Shown here: in pieces, positions 20,335-30,946 of the stretch
Numbering within the stretch: position 1 is the first letter of the stretch
Layout: each line of letters starts with the position of its first letter
NCBI GenBank assembly: GCA_946183145.1
Contig: CAMGZM010000009.1
Span: forward strand, 1 to 64,000
Reading direction: 5' to 3'
Source: an uncultured Fretibacterium sp.
GTDB lineage: Bacteria; Synergistota; Synergistia; Synergistales; Aminobacteriaceae
Length of the DNA stretch: 64,000 bases
The notes under the pieces: generated by a model
Database searches by the model: none
What the model was told of the DNA's origin: nothing
The model's input: the letters and a program-made list of their open reading frames with translations, nothing else
Made by a program: the position numbers and the translations under genes

Positions 20335-20925
20335 GTGCGGCTGACTCTTCTCGACATTCGCGGACTCAGGCCGAAATCTGAAGAATTATTGCGTGGACTC
20401 CCTGAAGAGTTACGGAAAAAGGCATTGCGTTACAGAAAGGAAGATGACCAGTTACGCAGCATAGGGTCATCTTTTTTGCTGCTCAAAGCCTCAAAGGGTC
20501 AAGAGATTCATTACAGCCCTGAAGGAAAGCCGTTTGTTGACGGAGAATTTTACTTCAGCATTTCACACAGCGGTGATTATGTTGTGCTTGCTGAATGTGA
20601 TTCGCCTGTTGGTGTTGACGTTGAGAGAGTCGCGGACATTGGGATTAATGACGGCTTGAAGGATATAGCATTGACTGAGAGGGAAAAACTTTTCGTGAAA
20701 GATTCATTGCTGAGATTTTATGTTGTGTGGACGAGAAAAGAGAGCCTCATTAAATGCGAGGGGCACGGATTCATTTCAGAGCCTAACCAGATTGAAACGC
20801 TTGACGATGAAAATTTTGACGCTCCTGTGAAGTACGAGGGAAAATTTTACCGCATAGAAAGTTTTATGCTTGACGGACATGTAATATCATGTGCTGTAAT
20901 TGACTGCCCTGCAAATCATGTGTAA
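20335..20925 (+). CDS. 4'-phosphopantetheinyl transferase (Sfp type), GTG start
   Basis: YFSISHSGDYVVLAECDSPVGVDVERV ... FYVVWTRKESLIKCEGHG; 6 bp after the NRPS. Confidence 0.9.
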   Translation: MRLTLLDIRGLRPKSEELLRGLPEELRKKALRYRKEDDQLRSIGSSFLLLKASKGQEIHYSPEGKPFVDGEFYFSISHSGDYVVLAECDSPVGVDVERVADIGINDGLKDIALTEREKLFVKDSLLRFYVVWTRKESLIKCEGHGFISEPNQIETLDDENFDAPVKYEGKFYRIESFMLDGHVISCAVIDCPANHV

Positions 20926-20986
20926 GGATAAAAATATAACCCCGCGAAATTTCCTCCGCAGGGTCATTGATTGCGTGTGTGAAAGT

Positions 20987-22516
20987 TTACAGCTCGCCTT
21001 CTTCAGGTTCGTGGAACTCTTTGCCCTCAAGCTCGGCTTTCTTCTTTGCTCTGAGGTTGCTTATGACTGTATACGTGCAGAACACAACCGCGACAATCAG
21101 GAAGCCCAAAGAGATCGGACGCTGTACGAATATCATCCAGTTGCCATGACTCGCCTGCAATGCCATTCTCAAATTCTCCTCGAACATTGAGCCGAGTATG
21201 AACCCGATAATCAGCGGCGTTGAAGGAATCTTGAAGCACTTGAACATGAGTCCCAATAACGCGAAGAATAATACGCACTGGACATCAAACACTCTGCTGT
21301 TGCTCGAATATGCACCGACGCAGCACATAATCATGATGATGGGCAGCAAAATATGTTTGGGAATGTCGAGAAGTTTCGCAAAGATTCTCAGACCTGCGCG
21401 TTCAAATATCAGCATGAAAACACTTGCCATAATCAGCGCAAAATATATCCCGTAAACGTATACGCCGCTCTTGTCGAAAATCAGCGGGCCGGGGTTTATT
21501 CCGTGAACGAGCAATCCGCCCAAGAACACCGCCGCTACAGTGTTGCCCGGAATGCCCATGCAGAGAAGCGGAACGAGTGAGCCGCCTATAACCGCGTTGT
21601 TCGATGTCTCGGAAGCTATTACGCCGTCAATGATTCCTGTGCCGAATTTCTCAGGATGCTTTGAGCGCGATTTTTCAGCAGTATACGCTAAGAGTCCCGC
21701 TGTTGATCCTCCGATGCCCGGCAATATTCCGATTATGATTCCGATGATTGATGAGATTATTGCGTTGGGTATCTGCTGTATGAACTCAATCATCGATATT
21801 CCGTAGCCCTTGAGCTGATATTTTTTCTGTTCGAGCCTCTGAGCTAATGTACGTCTTCCGAAGCCCGCAAGAATTATATCTGTAACCGCAAACACTCCGA
21901 TCAACAGCACCGTAATTTCAAAGCCATTGAGTAATTGATAGTTCCCGAATGTGTAGCGTACCTTCGTGTCAATCGGTGCCATTCCGACCATCGATAACGC
22001 GAGTCCCGTCAAGCCTGCAATGAGTCCGTTGAGCATGTCTTTACCCGACAACGCCGCAATAATCGTAAGCGAGAATACAGCAACCGAGAAATATTCAGCA
22101 GGCCCGAAAAGCAGGCACACTTTTGCGAGCAATGGACTAATGAACATTAACGCGAGTATACCGAGAATTGACCCGATGAATGAATAGAGAATGCCGACTC
22201 CTAATGCGCGCCCTGCCTCGCCTTTTTCCGCCATTGGGCCGCCGTCAAAAACTGTTGAGATTGACGAGGGAGTTCCGGGAATTTTCAGAAGGATTGCAGA
22301 AATGAGTCCGCCCGAAATACCGCCCATGTACAAGCCGACAAGAAGAGCGATTCCCCGCGTTGCCTCAAGTGAGAACGTCATCGGGAGGAACAATACAACC
22401 GCCATTGTTGCCGACAGTCCAGGAACTGAGCCGAATATTATCCCGATCACAGTACCCGCCCAAATCAGGAACAAGCATACAGGGTTGAATACGTTGGCTA
22501 ATGCGTCTGCTATCAT
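20987..22516 (-). CDS. Tripartite tricarboxylate transporter large permease (TctA-like)
   Basis: GSVPGLSATMAVVLFLPMTF; GILPGIGGSTAGLLAY. Confidence 0.92.
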   Translation of the reverse strand: MIADALANVFNPVCLFLIWAGTVIGIIFGSVPGLSATMAVVLFLPMTFSLEATRGIALLVGLYMGGISGGLISAILLKIPGTPSSISTVFDGGPMAEKGEAGRALGVGILYSFIGSILGILALMFISPLLAKVCLLFGPAEYFSVAVFSLTIIAALSGKDMLNGLIAGLTGLALSMVGMAPIDTKVRYTFGNYQLLNGFEITVLLIGVFAVTDIILAGFGRRTLAQRLEQKKYQLKGYGISMIEFIQQIPNAIISSIIGIIIGILPGIGGSTAGLLAYTAEKSRSKHPEKFGTGIIDGVIASETSNNAVIGGSLVPLLCMGIPGNTVAAVFLGGLLVHGINPGPLIFDKSGVYVYGIYFALIMASVFMLIFERAGLRIFAKLLDIPKHILLPIIMIMCCVGAYSSNSRVFDVQCVLFFALLGLMFKCFKIPSTPLIIGFILGSMFEENLRMALQASHGNWMIFVQRPISLGFLIVAVVFCTYTVISNLRAKKKAELEGKEFHEPEEGEL

Positions 22517-22531
22517 GATGATTATTCCCCC

Positions 22532-23047
22532 TTAGAATCCAAACACGCCGACAGGAAGCGGCATCTTTATCACGTACACAAACAAAGCATCAACAGCAAG
22601 AGGAAGCACAACAGCAATCACCGCAAAGAGCAAAATTTTCCTGTTACTTTTCTCGCTGAACAACAGCATCTGAAGGAACAAATACACCGCGCTTGCTACA
22701 ACAAATCCGACAGGCTGGAACGCTAACATATACAGCACCATTAATACAATTGTCCCAATGCCGCCAAAAAAATCCTGGTCAAAAACTATTTTCTTGCTCT
22801 CTTCTTTCAGCCCGGTGAATATCGAGTAAAACAGCTTGCAAGCCCCCGTAACGACAATGCACCATCCTATGAGAGTCGGAACAAACGCAGAGCCTACATC
22901 AGTGCGAATGACTCTGCGCACGTCCTTCACGAAATAAATCATGGCCGCGCCGAACGCAAGTACAATGATCGAGCAAATAATATCGCGTGTTTTGTTGGTC
23001 ATTAAGATTTTCCCTCCCTGTACAAAAATCCGCCCGCAACTTTTCAC
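22532..23047 (-). CDS. Tripartite tricarboxylate transporter small permease (TctB-like)
   Basis: Small 4-TM-like protein between TctA and TctC. Confidence 0.8.
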   Translation of the reverse strand: MKSCGRIFVQGGKILMTNKTRDIICSIIVLAFGAAMIYFVKDVRRVIRTDVGSAFVPTLIGWCIVVTGACKLFYSIFTGLKEESKKIVFDQDFFGGIGTIVLMVLYMLAFQPVGFVVASAVYLFLQMLLFSEKSNRKILLFAVIAVVLPLAVDALFVYVIKMPLPVGVFGF

Positions 23048-23074
23048 ATTGTCAGGCGGAAATTTCTTCTCTTC

Positions 23075-24049
23075 TTACTCAACCGCTAATCCCGCTTCAA
23101 GCTCTTTGACTTCTTCGGGGTCTTCCTTGTTCATTTGTTCCGCGTCCCTGTAAAGCGGCTGTGCGTAATACACTTTCAGGACATCGGCATATGACTTGTC
23201 ATTGAGTACTATATCTTTGCAGATTCCCGCAAGTTTTGAGACTATTGCCTTGTCCGTTCCTTTCGGGAATTTGACTTCGTATTTTTTCGCCGTAACAACT
23301 TTGTCATATCCCAGCTCCGTGAATGTCGGGTAATCGATTCCGGGGACTCTCTGCTTTGACATTACAGCGAGGCAGACAAGATCGCCCTTCTCTATGTAGT
23401 CTTTCACCTGCATGTAGTTAGCCGCAAGAATATCAACCTGCCCGCCTAACATGGCCGCCATTCTCTCACCGCCGGATGTGCCTACGTTAATGTTGTCGAA
23501 CTCGACTCCCGCCTGACGCTCTAACATTGTCCCAACGTACTCAGTTGTTGACCCGAAAACTGTCGAATAACGTACCTTGCCGGGATTCTTCTTTGCGTAG
23601 TCGATCATGTCAGCGAGAGTCTTCCAGCCTTTGCTGTAGCTCTTGTACTCGCCTTCGGGTGAAATTGCGACAAGCGAATACGTTTCATCAATCGCAACCG
23701 TGCAGCAGTTCTCGAAATCTTTTGTGTACGAGAAATCTACCATCCCCGTAGCTTCCTGAACGAGTGCCGCGCCTGTGTGGTTGAACAGTAACGTGTAGCC
23801 GTCATTGGGCTTGTTCATTACGTCCATTGCCGCAACGATTCCGCTTCCGCCCTGCTGGTTGATGACTACGAACGTTTGACCCGTTACTTTGCTGACTCTC
23901 TGGAACAGCTGACGGCAATATGTATCTGTATCACCGCCGGCACCGTAAGGCAGTACAACATTCACAGTCCCTGAAGGCCATTCAGCCGCAAACGATACAG
24001 CAGACAGAGCCATAACGACAACGAGAGCGAGCGCAAATATTTTCCTCAT
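23075..24049 (-). CDS. Tripartite tricarboxylate transporter substrate-binding protein (TctC-like)
   Basis: Signal peptide; WPSGTVNVVLPYGAGGDTDTYCRQL...NQQGGSGIVAAMDVMNKPNDGYTLLFNHTG. Confidence 0.9.
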   Translation of the reverse strand: MRKIFALALVVVMALSAVSFAAEWPSGTVNVVLPYGAGGDTDTYCRQLFQRVSKVTGQTFVVINQQGGSGIVAAMDVMNKPNDGYTLLFNHTGAALVQEATGMVDFSYTKDFENCCTVAIDETYSLVAISPEGEYKSYSKGWKTLADMIDYAKKNPGKVRYSTVFGSTTEYVGTMLERQAGVEFDNINVGTSGGERMAAMLGGQVDILAANYMQVKDYIEKGDLVCLAVMSKQRVPGIDYPTFTELGYDKVVTAKKYEVKFPKGTDKAIVSKLAGICKDIVLNDKSYADVLKVYYAQPLYRDAEQMNKEDPEEVKELEAGLAVE

Positions 24050-24061
24050 GATAATTTCCTC

Positions 24062-24973
24062 CTAACTGTATTTCTTTTCTTCCCAAAGTGAATATATACG
24101 TGAAAATTCTTTCGGGACAATTCCGTGAAGCTCCTCATTGAGTCCAAGCGCGGCAGTACGTGCGAGTCTGTCTTTTGTGCCTTGTGCCATTAACGGCTCG
24201 ACTCCGACTTCCTTCATCAGCTCCATTGATTCGCCAACCTCGAAAGATCTCCGCTCCGAATGAATGAGATCCGCTCCGGCCATGCGCAAAGCAATATCCT
24301 CAAACTTGTCGCGATTCATTGAGTTTGAGATTGACGAGAGAATATAATCCTCGACTCCGCATTTCCGCGCAAATAACAGCGTCTCAACGATAAGCCCCTC
24401 GATTCCCTTCATGAACACCGAACGGACGAGCTTAATTTTTGATGCCTCGCCTGCTTTCGTGTTGTCCGGGTCATCAGGATTCACGAGTGAGATTTTCATG
24501 TTGTAGGGGTTCATTGTGTCGTGCCATTTCTTGCAGCCTTTTCCCGATGCTAGAATAGGTACTTTGTGGCCGAGTGCCATCAATGAGCCTAACATGGCCG
24601 AGTCAATATAGTCCGCTCCGATTTCGGCGTATGCTTTTGCCTGAGCCTCTTTGATCGGAGGAAGCGCGGTTGTTACGTCCGCGAAAAGCTGTCCTGCCCT
24701 CGCAAAAGGCCTGAGTCCGTCAGCGGTTGAAGCTGTGAATCTTGCCGGGACTGCTATCACAACAAAGTCGCTGTTCTCTACGAGTTCTTTTGCTGAGAAC
24801 ACAGGCTTGATTTTTGCGTCCTCGCAGCGTTTCAATACTGTGTCGCGCATTGGGCCTTCTTTGTCCATCACAACATCGTATGCTTTGATGTCTTCAAGCC
24901 CCTCGCCTTTGAGACCTTTGCCCATGTTGTAGGCCGCCTCGCCGAATCCGATAAATCCTAACGATAACGCCAT
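24062..24973 (-). CDS. NAD(P)-binding 6-phosphogluconate/3-hydroxyisobutyrate dehydrogenase-like protein
   Basis: SLGFIGFGEAAYNMGKGLK Rossmann motif; DSAMLGSLMALGHKVPILASG. Confidence 0.75.
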   Translation of the reverse strand: MALSLGFIGFGEAAYNMGKGLKGEGLEDIKAYDVVMDKEGPMRDTVLKRCEDAKIKPVFSAKELVENSDFVVIAVPARFTASTADGLRPFARAGQLFADVTTALPPIKEAQAKAYAEIGADYIDSAMLGSLMALGHKVPILASGKGCKKWHDTMNPYNMKISLVNPDDPDNTKAGEASKIKLVRSVFMKGIEGLIVETLLFARKCGVEDYILSSISNSMNRDKFEDIALRMAGADLIHSERRSFEVGESMELMKEVGVEPLMAQGTKDRLARTAALGLNEELHGIVPKEFSRIYSLWEEKKYS

Positions 24974-24995
24974 GAGATTTAACCCTCCTGTAAAT

Positions 24996-25811
24996 TTATA
25001 TTCCGAGCATTTCTGCCGGAGTGTCCCGGAACATTAACCGGGTTTCACTTTCACTGAAGCCGTTTGAACGCATTAACTCTTCAAACTCTTTCAGCCCCTC
25101 GTCAGGATACGGGGAAGCGGGCTGCCCTAAGTCTGACGAAAGAAATACATTCTTCACGCCGACTGCGCGTATTTGCTCAGTCATTAATTCTATTGGGGTT
25201 CGTTTGTAGTAGATCGTGAAGTAACTGTGTTCGACAACCGCACCCATACTTACGGCTTCAATCTGCTGTTCTGACGTGTAAAAGTCTGCGGGGTTGTCTG
25301 CGTGTGTCAAAACAATTCTGCATCCGATTTTCACGTTTGCTTTCACGAGACTCATACCTTCATCCGCGCTCATATGTCCCGTGCCTACGATCATGTTGTA
25401 CTTTTTCGCGGCCTCAAGAACTTTCACAGCTTCATGTTTGAGCCGGCCATCTGAGTCAAGAATATATATTCCGTCTGACGAGTCTATATTTCTGTGATTC
25501 ATGTAGTGCTTTGCGTCCATTGTCGGAAACCACACGAAACGCCCGCCCATTTTCCCGCTTGCCTCGACCGCGTAAGGATTGATTCCTCCGGCTGAATTGT
25601 TGAGGACTACTCCGCCGTAAAACTTCATTCCCGAATCACCGTAAATCTCATTGAGGACTCCTGCTCTTGCTGATGTGTCTGCGTAATGGCATTTGATTAC
25701 CGCGCCTGAGAATCCCGCGTTCCTGAATTTTTCTGCAAGCTCAGCATCATTCAGTTTCCGTGATACAACGTCAGGCGATGTGTGAACGTGCATGTCGAAA
25801 ATGTTAATCAT
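24996..25811 (-). CDS. DUF6282-type metal-dependent hydrolase-like protein
   Basis: MINIFDMHVHTSPDVVSRKLNDAELA...GAVIKCHYADTSAR; start moved to 25811 to follow the upstream gene stop. Confidence 0.65.
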   Translation of the reverse strand: MINIFDMHVHTSPDVVSRKLNDAELAEKFRNAGFSGAVIKCHYADTSARAGVLNEIYGDSGMKFYGGVVLNNSAGGINPYAVEASGKMGGRFVWFPTMDAKHYMNHRNIDSSDGIYILDSDGRLKHEAVKVLEAAKKYNMIVGTGHMSADEGMSLVKANVKIGCRIVLTHADNPADFYTSEQQIEAVSMGAVVEHSYFTIYYKRTPIELMTEQIRAVGVKNVFLSSDLGQPASPYPDEGLKEFEELMRSNGFSESETRLMFRDTPAEMLGI

Positions 25812-25812
25812 C

Positions 25813-27066
25813 CTAGTAAGGCATATACACCGGGATAACCGCGACAATGACAAGCCACGTAACAAGCAGCATAGGCAATCCTATTTTCAGGTAATCCGTG
25901 AATTTGTAGTTAGTCCAGCCGACTGTCATCATGTTTTGGGGAGCCGCGAAAGGTGTTGCATATGAGGCCGCGCCCGCAAGAGTTATTATCATGCATATCG
26001 GGTACGGGCTGACGTTGATAGCTTTTGCGATTGAGACTCCTATAGGCATGAACAGCATTATCGTGGGAATGTTCGACATGACTTGAGTCAGCAATGCCGC
26101 CGCCAAGAACATAACCGTTGTAATCATAAACGTGCTGGGATTCTCGCCGAGTATCTGAAGAATTATCCCCGCAACAGCATCACCCGCGCCGGAATTTTTC
26201 ACGCCCGTTGAAATCGCCGTAAGTGATCCGACAAGCATCATGCAGTTCCAGTCCACAGCGTCAATAGCTTCCCGCACTGTCATGCACTTAGTGCCCATAA
26301 TCACGAGAGAACCTATCACAGCTGCTACGTGCATGGGCATATTCTTTGGACTCATCGCGATAACGACTAATACAGCCGCCATTGTTATACATGCGATTGC
26401 TGCCTTCTTAGGGTTAAAGGGTTTCTTCTCGACCTTTGCGAACTCAGGAATATATCCCGTGTCAGGTATGAATCTCATTCCGATAAACGTAAAGTAGAGA
26501 GTACCCAATACGCAAACGCCAAGCCCGAAAGGTGTAATGCCGAAAAATCCGAACGGTGTCAAGCCTAAATCAGCCATCGCATTAGCCGCAGAAGCATTAG
26601 ACCCGACTCCCACAAGCGTAACGAACCCGCCGAACTGCGCCCCGAACAATAACGCCATAAGAGTCCGTGAAGGCCCGCACCCCGCCGATATGCACATTGC
26701 CGTAACAAGAGGTGCCATCGCCGTCATGACTCCGATGTTCGAGCATATAGAGCTTAAAGCGCACGACACAATCAGAGTCGCAAGAACGATATTGCGCTCG
26801 CTTTTTCCTGTCAGCTTCACCATTTTTGCGCCGATGATGTCCGTAACTCCCGTGTGAAACAATGACGAGCCTACGATCATCATTCCCGCAAGAAGTACTA
26901 TCGTTGTGCTGTTGTACCCGGCAAAAATATCTTTTATCGGAATAATTCCTGCGTATGCGTATGCGATTGATGCGCCGATTGCCGTAACAAGAATCGGTAC
27001 AGGCTCCCAAATGAATAATATTATCGTGATTGCGAGGATAAGAAGAGCTATTGCCATCTGACTCAC
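25813..27066 (-). CDS. SLC13 family anion permease
   Basis: 417-aa multi-pass; GMMIVGSSLFHTGVTDIIGAKM, MTQVMSNIPTIMLFMPIG-like segments. Confidence 0.8.
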   Translation of the reverse strand: MSQMAIALLILAITIILFIWEPVPILVTAIGASIAYAYAGIIPIKDIFAGYNSTTIVLLAGMMIVGSSLFHTGVTDIIGAKMVKLTGKSERNIVLATLIVSCALSSICSNIGVMTAMAPLVTAMCISAGCGPSRTLMALLFGAQFGGFVTLVGVGSNASAANAMADLGLTPFGFFGITPFGLGVCVLGTLYFTFIGMRFIPDTGYIPEFAKVEKKPFNPKKAAIACITMAAVLVVIAMSPKNMPMHVAAVIGSLVIMGTKCMTVREAIDAVDWNCMMLVGSLTAISTGVKNSGAGDAVAGIILQILGENPSTFMITTVMFLAAALLTQVMSNIPTIMLFMPIGVSIAKAINVSPYPICMIITLAGAASYATPFAAPQNMMTVGWTNYKFTDYLKIGLPMLLVTWLVIVAVIPVYMPY

Positions 27067-27207
27067 TTAATGACACCTCTTTATGATGAATTGTCTAATG
27101 GATGATGTGATTATATTTTTGCGGTCTCACAATGTAAAACTGTTAATGATTGTCATTTTCACAAAATTTTTTGTTATACTTAGGAAAATTTCTGGGAGGC
27201 GTTAAGA

Positions 27208-28194
27208 TTGGAACTTGAGAGCTTGTATTACTTCATGGAAACAGCAAGGGAGCTTCACATTACGAGGACAGCGGGAAGGCTTCACATATCACAGCAGACA
27301 TTAAGCAATCACATAATGAGGCTTGAAGAATATTACGGCGCGAAATTATTTTACCGTTACCCGGCGTTGCAGCTCACAGAAGCGGGAAAAGAAGTACTGA
27401 AATTCGCACGCAAAGTTTATCAGGAAGAACGAAATCTCAAAGCGATTCTCACAGACACAATACAAAGCGACACAGGGGAAATAACAATCTCGGCAAGCTC
27501 ACCGCGATTCAATTATTATCTCCCTGACGTTCTCAAAAAATTTTCGGCTAAATATCCCAATGTCATAATAGATCTCATAGACAGAACGAGCGATGACTCA
27601 GAAATGCTTGTGCAGAAGAATCAAGTTGACTTTGCTGTTACGGTTGACACTGACGCGCAAAGACTCCGGGTTAATGTCCGCGCTACATATGATGACCCTG
27701 TATATTTCTGCGTGTCGGATAAATTATTGATGAAACATTACGGTGATGAGATGCACGCATTGAAGGAGAAAGCGTTTCATGAGGGAGCAGACTTGCGGGA
27801 ATTTTCTCGTCTTCCGTTCCTGATAGTTTCGCCGCTTGGGAGAATGGGACGGAGAATAGCTCAGTGTTTCAATGACGCGGGGTATGAGCCGAATGTTTAT
27901 CTCAAGGCCGGGTACACAACGATAATGGCTCCTTTGTGCAACGCTGCTTTAGCTGGGTGTTTCACGTCCCACATGAATTTGGCGCGATGGCATTACCATA
28001 TGAATGACGATGTGAATATTTTTCCGCTTTGTTTGAGGGGCGAGCCTGTTACGCTGAAAATTTACGTCATCTACAGCCGACAGAGATATTTGAATCATCA
28101 TTGCAGGTACTTCATTGATTTGCTTGAAGAACAGTTTTCAGTTATCGGCGGTGAAAAGCTCAAGAGAATCAGCACATCAGAGCAGACACTGTAA
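27208..28194 (+). CDS. LysR family transcriptional regulator (TTG start)
   Basis: LESLYYFMETARELHITRTAGRLHISQQTLSNHIMRLEEYYGAKLFYR HTH. Confidence 0.9.
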   Translation: MELESLYYFMETARELHITRTAGRLHISQQTLSNHIMRLEEYYGAKLFYRYPALQLTEAGKEVLKFARKVYQEERNLKAILTDTIQSDTGEITISASSPRFNYYLPDVLKKFSAKYPNVIIDLIDRTSDDSEMLVQKNQVDFAVTVDTDAQRLRVNVRATYDDPVYFCVSDKLLMKHYGDEMHALKEKAFHEGADLREFSRLPFLIVSPLGRMGRRIAQCFNDAGYEPNVYLKAGYTTIMAPLCNAALAGCFTSHMNLARWHYHMNDDVNIFPLCLRGEPVTLKIYVIYSRQRYLNHHCRYFIDLLEEQFSVIGGEKLKRISTSEQTL

Positions 28195-28387
28195 GCCGGG
28201 AATTTTTTGCGTCCACATTCCTTTTTGCTTATTGTGCTATAATTCCGGCATTCCAGAAAAAACAAACAAGTGCCTTGCATGACGCAGAGAGATTATATCT
28301 TTTGCAATGAAGAGTAACTCATCAAATTTTGCCGGGTACAAATAATTTTGTTTCACACAAACAGCATTAAGGAGGAAGGTGGAATGA

Positions 28388-29896
28388 ATGCCTGAAAGCA
28401 AAGGGCAGATGATTCTTGAGATGAACGACATCGACAAGACATTTCCGGGAGTACATGCGCTCGATCATTGCCGCTTCGATCTCAGGGAAGGTGAAGTGCA
28501 CGCCCTAATAGGTGAGAACGGCGCGGGGAAATCGACTCTCGTGAAGATCATGACCGGGATTCACACAGATTACACCGGGGAATATCGTCTTTTCGGCCGG
28601 CAGGTTCACTTCAAGAACATCAAGGAAGCTCAAGAAGCAGGCATCTCAATGGTTCATCAGGAGCTAAACATGATGAACGATTTGACAGTGGCGCAAAATA
28701 TTTTCATAGGCCGCGAGTCAGACGGATTTTTTTGCAGCGACAAAATAATCAACCAGAAAACAGAAGCTCTCATCAAAGACTTCAACATTGAAGTGAAACC
28801 CACAGACCGAATCAAAAATCTCACAGTCGGAAAATGTCAGATGGTTGAAATCGCACGCGCAATGTCTTATCCGTCAACAAAAGTACTCATTCTTGACGAA
28901 CCTACAGCGGCATTGTCAGAGGCAGAAGCAGAAGATCTTTTCGAGAAAATGGAGCAGCTTAAAGCGAGAGGCGTTGCAATAATATTCATCTCTCACAGGC
29001 TCGAAGAGATAAAACGAGTCTCAGACCGTGTAACAATAATGCGCGACGGGCAGTATATCGACACTCTTAACGCAAAAACTTGCACGATACAAGACATCGT
29101 TCGGCTTATGGTTGGCCGTGAAGTCTTAGAGGAGCCGAAATCAAAAAGCAATGTCCCTGAAGGCGCGCCCGTTGTACTTTCTGCGAATCATCTCAAGTCC
29201 AGCAAGGTGAAAGATGTATCATTCGAGCTTCACAAGGGGGAAATTCTCGGCTTCGCGGGGCTTGTAGGAGCAGGACGGACTGAGACAATGAGACTCATTT
29301 ACGGAGCAGATCCCAAAGACGGCGGCGAGGTCATCATTAACGGGAAAAGTACCGACATCAATCACTCAAAGGACGCAATCGCAAACGGAATCGGTTATCT
29401 CTCTGAAGACAGGAAGCGTTACGGACTCATTCTCGGACTCTCAATCACAGATAACACCGTGCTGTCATCATATGACCTTGATGAATTGCATCATGGCCCG
29501 TTCGTGAACGAAAAGAAATGCGCGCAAGTCTCAGAGGATTACGTCAGCCAGCTCAAAACGAAAACTCCCTCAGTGCGTCAGCTCGTCAAAAATTTATCCG
29601 GCGGGAATCAGCAGAAAGTTGTAATCGCAAAATGGATGCTGAGGAACTGCGATATTCTGATATTCGACGAACCTACAAGAGGAATCGACATCGGCGCAAG
29701 GGCAGAAATCTACAGCCTAATGGACTCGCTCGTAAAAGAAGGCAAATCGATAATCATGGTTTCATCAGACATGACGGAAGTCTTGAAGATGAGCGACAGA
29801 ATCATAGTCATGTGCGAGGGGCGCAAAACCGGCGAGCTTGACATAGCAGACGCGACTCAGGACAAAATCATGACGCTTGCAACAAAATATCAGTAG
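28388..29896 (+). CDS. Sugar-type ABC transporter ATP-binding protein (RbsA-like, two ABC domains)
   Basis: GENGAGKSTLVKIMTG; LTVGKCQMVEIARA; second domain LSGGNQQKVVIAKW. Confidence 0.92.
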   Translation: MPESKGQMILEMNDIDKTFPGVHALDHCRFDLREGEVHALIGENGAGKSTLVKIMTGIHTDYTGEYRLFGRQVHFKNIKEAQEAGISMVHQELNMMNDLTVAQNIFIGRESDGFFCSDKIINQKTEALIKDFNIEVKPTDRIKNLTVGKCQMVEIARAMSYPSTKVLILDEPTAALSEAEAEDLFEKMEQLKARGVAIIFISHRLEEIKRVSDRVTIMRDGQYIDTLNAKTCTIQDIVRLMVGREVLEEPKSKSNVPEGAPVVLSANHLKSSKVKDVSFELHKGEILGFAGLVGAGRTETMRLIYGADPKDGGEVIINGKSTDINHSKDAIANGIGYLSEDRKRYGLILGLSITDNTVLSSYDLDELHHGPFVNEKKCAQVSEDYVSQLKTKTPSVRQLVKNLSGGNQQKVVIAKWMLRNCDILIFDEPTRGIDIGARAEIYSLMDSLVKEGKSIIMVSSDMTEVLKMSDRIIVMCEGRKTGELDIADATQDKIMTLATKYQ

Positions 29897-29911
29897 CAGA
29901 GGGGAATCAAA

Positions 29912-30895
29912 ATGGGTGAAAACAACGGAATAATAGCCTATCTTAAAGGGGACGGCCTTCAAAAAGTTATCGCTGTCGGCTGTCTTGTTGTGCTGTATAT
30001 ATTTTTCGGCATTTTCGGAAATCATTTCTTGACGTTCAACACTTTCGTGAGCATTCTCGACTCATCGTACTATATCGGCTTCCTCGCAATCGGTATGACG
30101 TTCGTTGTGATTACGGGCGGAATAGATCTCTCATGCGGTACTGTCATGGTAGGAAGCGCGTTAATCGGCGGAGTTGCGTATAAAGTTTGGGGATTCCCTA
30201 TACTTTTGTGCTTGGTTGTTGTTATGCTTGTTGCGCTTTTGTTCGGATTGTGCAACGGTCTTCTTGTCGGCAAATTGCATCTTCCTCCGTTTATCGCTAC
30301 ATTGGGAATGCAATTCATTTCGCTGGGTATATGCTCAGTTGTCGCAAAAGTCCAGACTCAGACTTACCCTTCACTGAAATCCCCGGACGGATGGTTCAAG
30401 CTGTTAATCTACAAAAATCATAATTTCCCTGTCGGCGCGATATGGCTTCTTGTGTTCTTTGTTGTGGGATGGATATTGCTGAACAAAACGATATTAGGCC
30501 GCTACACATACGCAATGGGAAGCAATGAGGACGCAGTAGAGCTTTCCGGCATTCAGACATCACGCTGGAAAACAATTGTGTACGTCGTAAACGGATTCTT
30601 TGTCGGACTTGCGGGGATAATTTATGCGGCTACGTACTCAACTATTACCCCTCAGACAGGAAACGGGCAGGAAATGTATGCGATTGCGGCCTGCGTTATC
30701 GGGGGAACGTCATTAGCGGGCGGAGTCGGTACGTTATTCGGGACAATATTGGGCGTGTTCGTAATCTCGGTGCTTAAGACTGGCTTGCTGTCGATGGGAC
30801 TCCCTGTACAGTGGCAGCAGGTGTTAATCGGAGTCGTTGTGCTTCTTGCGGTTCTTGTTGACGTAATCAGGGCGCAGAAAGCAAAGCGGACGTAA
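29912..30895 (+). CDS. Sugar-type ABC transporter permease (RbsC-like)
   Basis: GMTFVVITGGIDLSCGTVM; GNGQEMYAIAACVIGGTSLAGGVGT. Confidence 0.92.
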   Translation: MGENNGIIAYLKGDGLQKVIAVGCLVVLYIFFGIFGNHFLTFNTFVSILDSSYYIGFLAIGMTFVVITGGIDLSCGTVMVGSALIGGVAYKVWGFPILLCLVVVMLVALLFGLCNGLLVGKLHLPPFIATLGMQFISLGICSVVAKVQTQTYPSLKSPDGWFKLLIYKNHNFPVGAIWLLVFFVVGWILLNKTILGRYTYAMGSNEDAVELSGIQTSRWKTIVYVVNGFFVGLAGIIYAATYSTITPQTGNGQEMYAIAACVIGGTSLAGGVGTLFGTILGVFVISVLKTGLLSMGLPVQWQQVLIGVVVLLAVLVDVIRAQKAKRT

Positions 30896-30946
30896 ATTTG
30901 TTGTTGGCGGGAAAATCCCGTAAAAAATAAAGGAGGAAACAAATCA

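Noticed and set aside
26597-27076. 159-aa minus ORF
   Set aside because: Alternate frame of the SLC13 permease.
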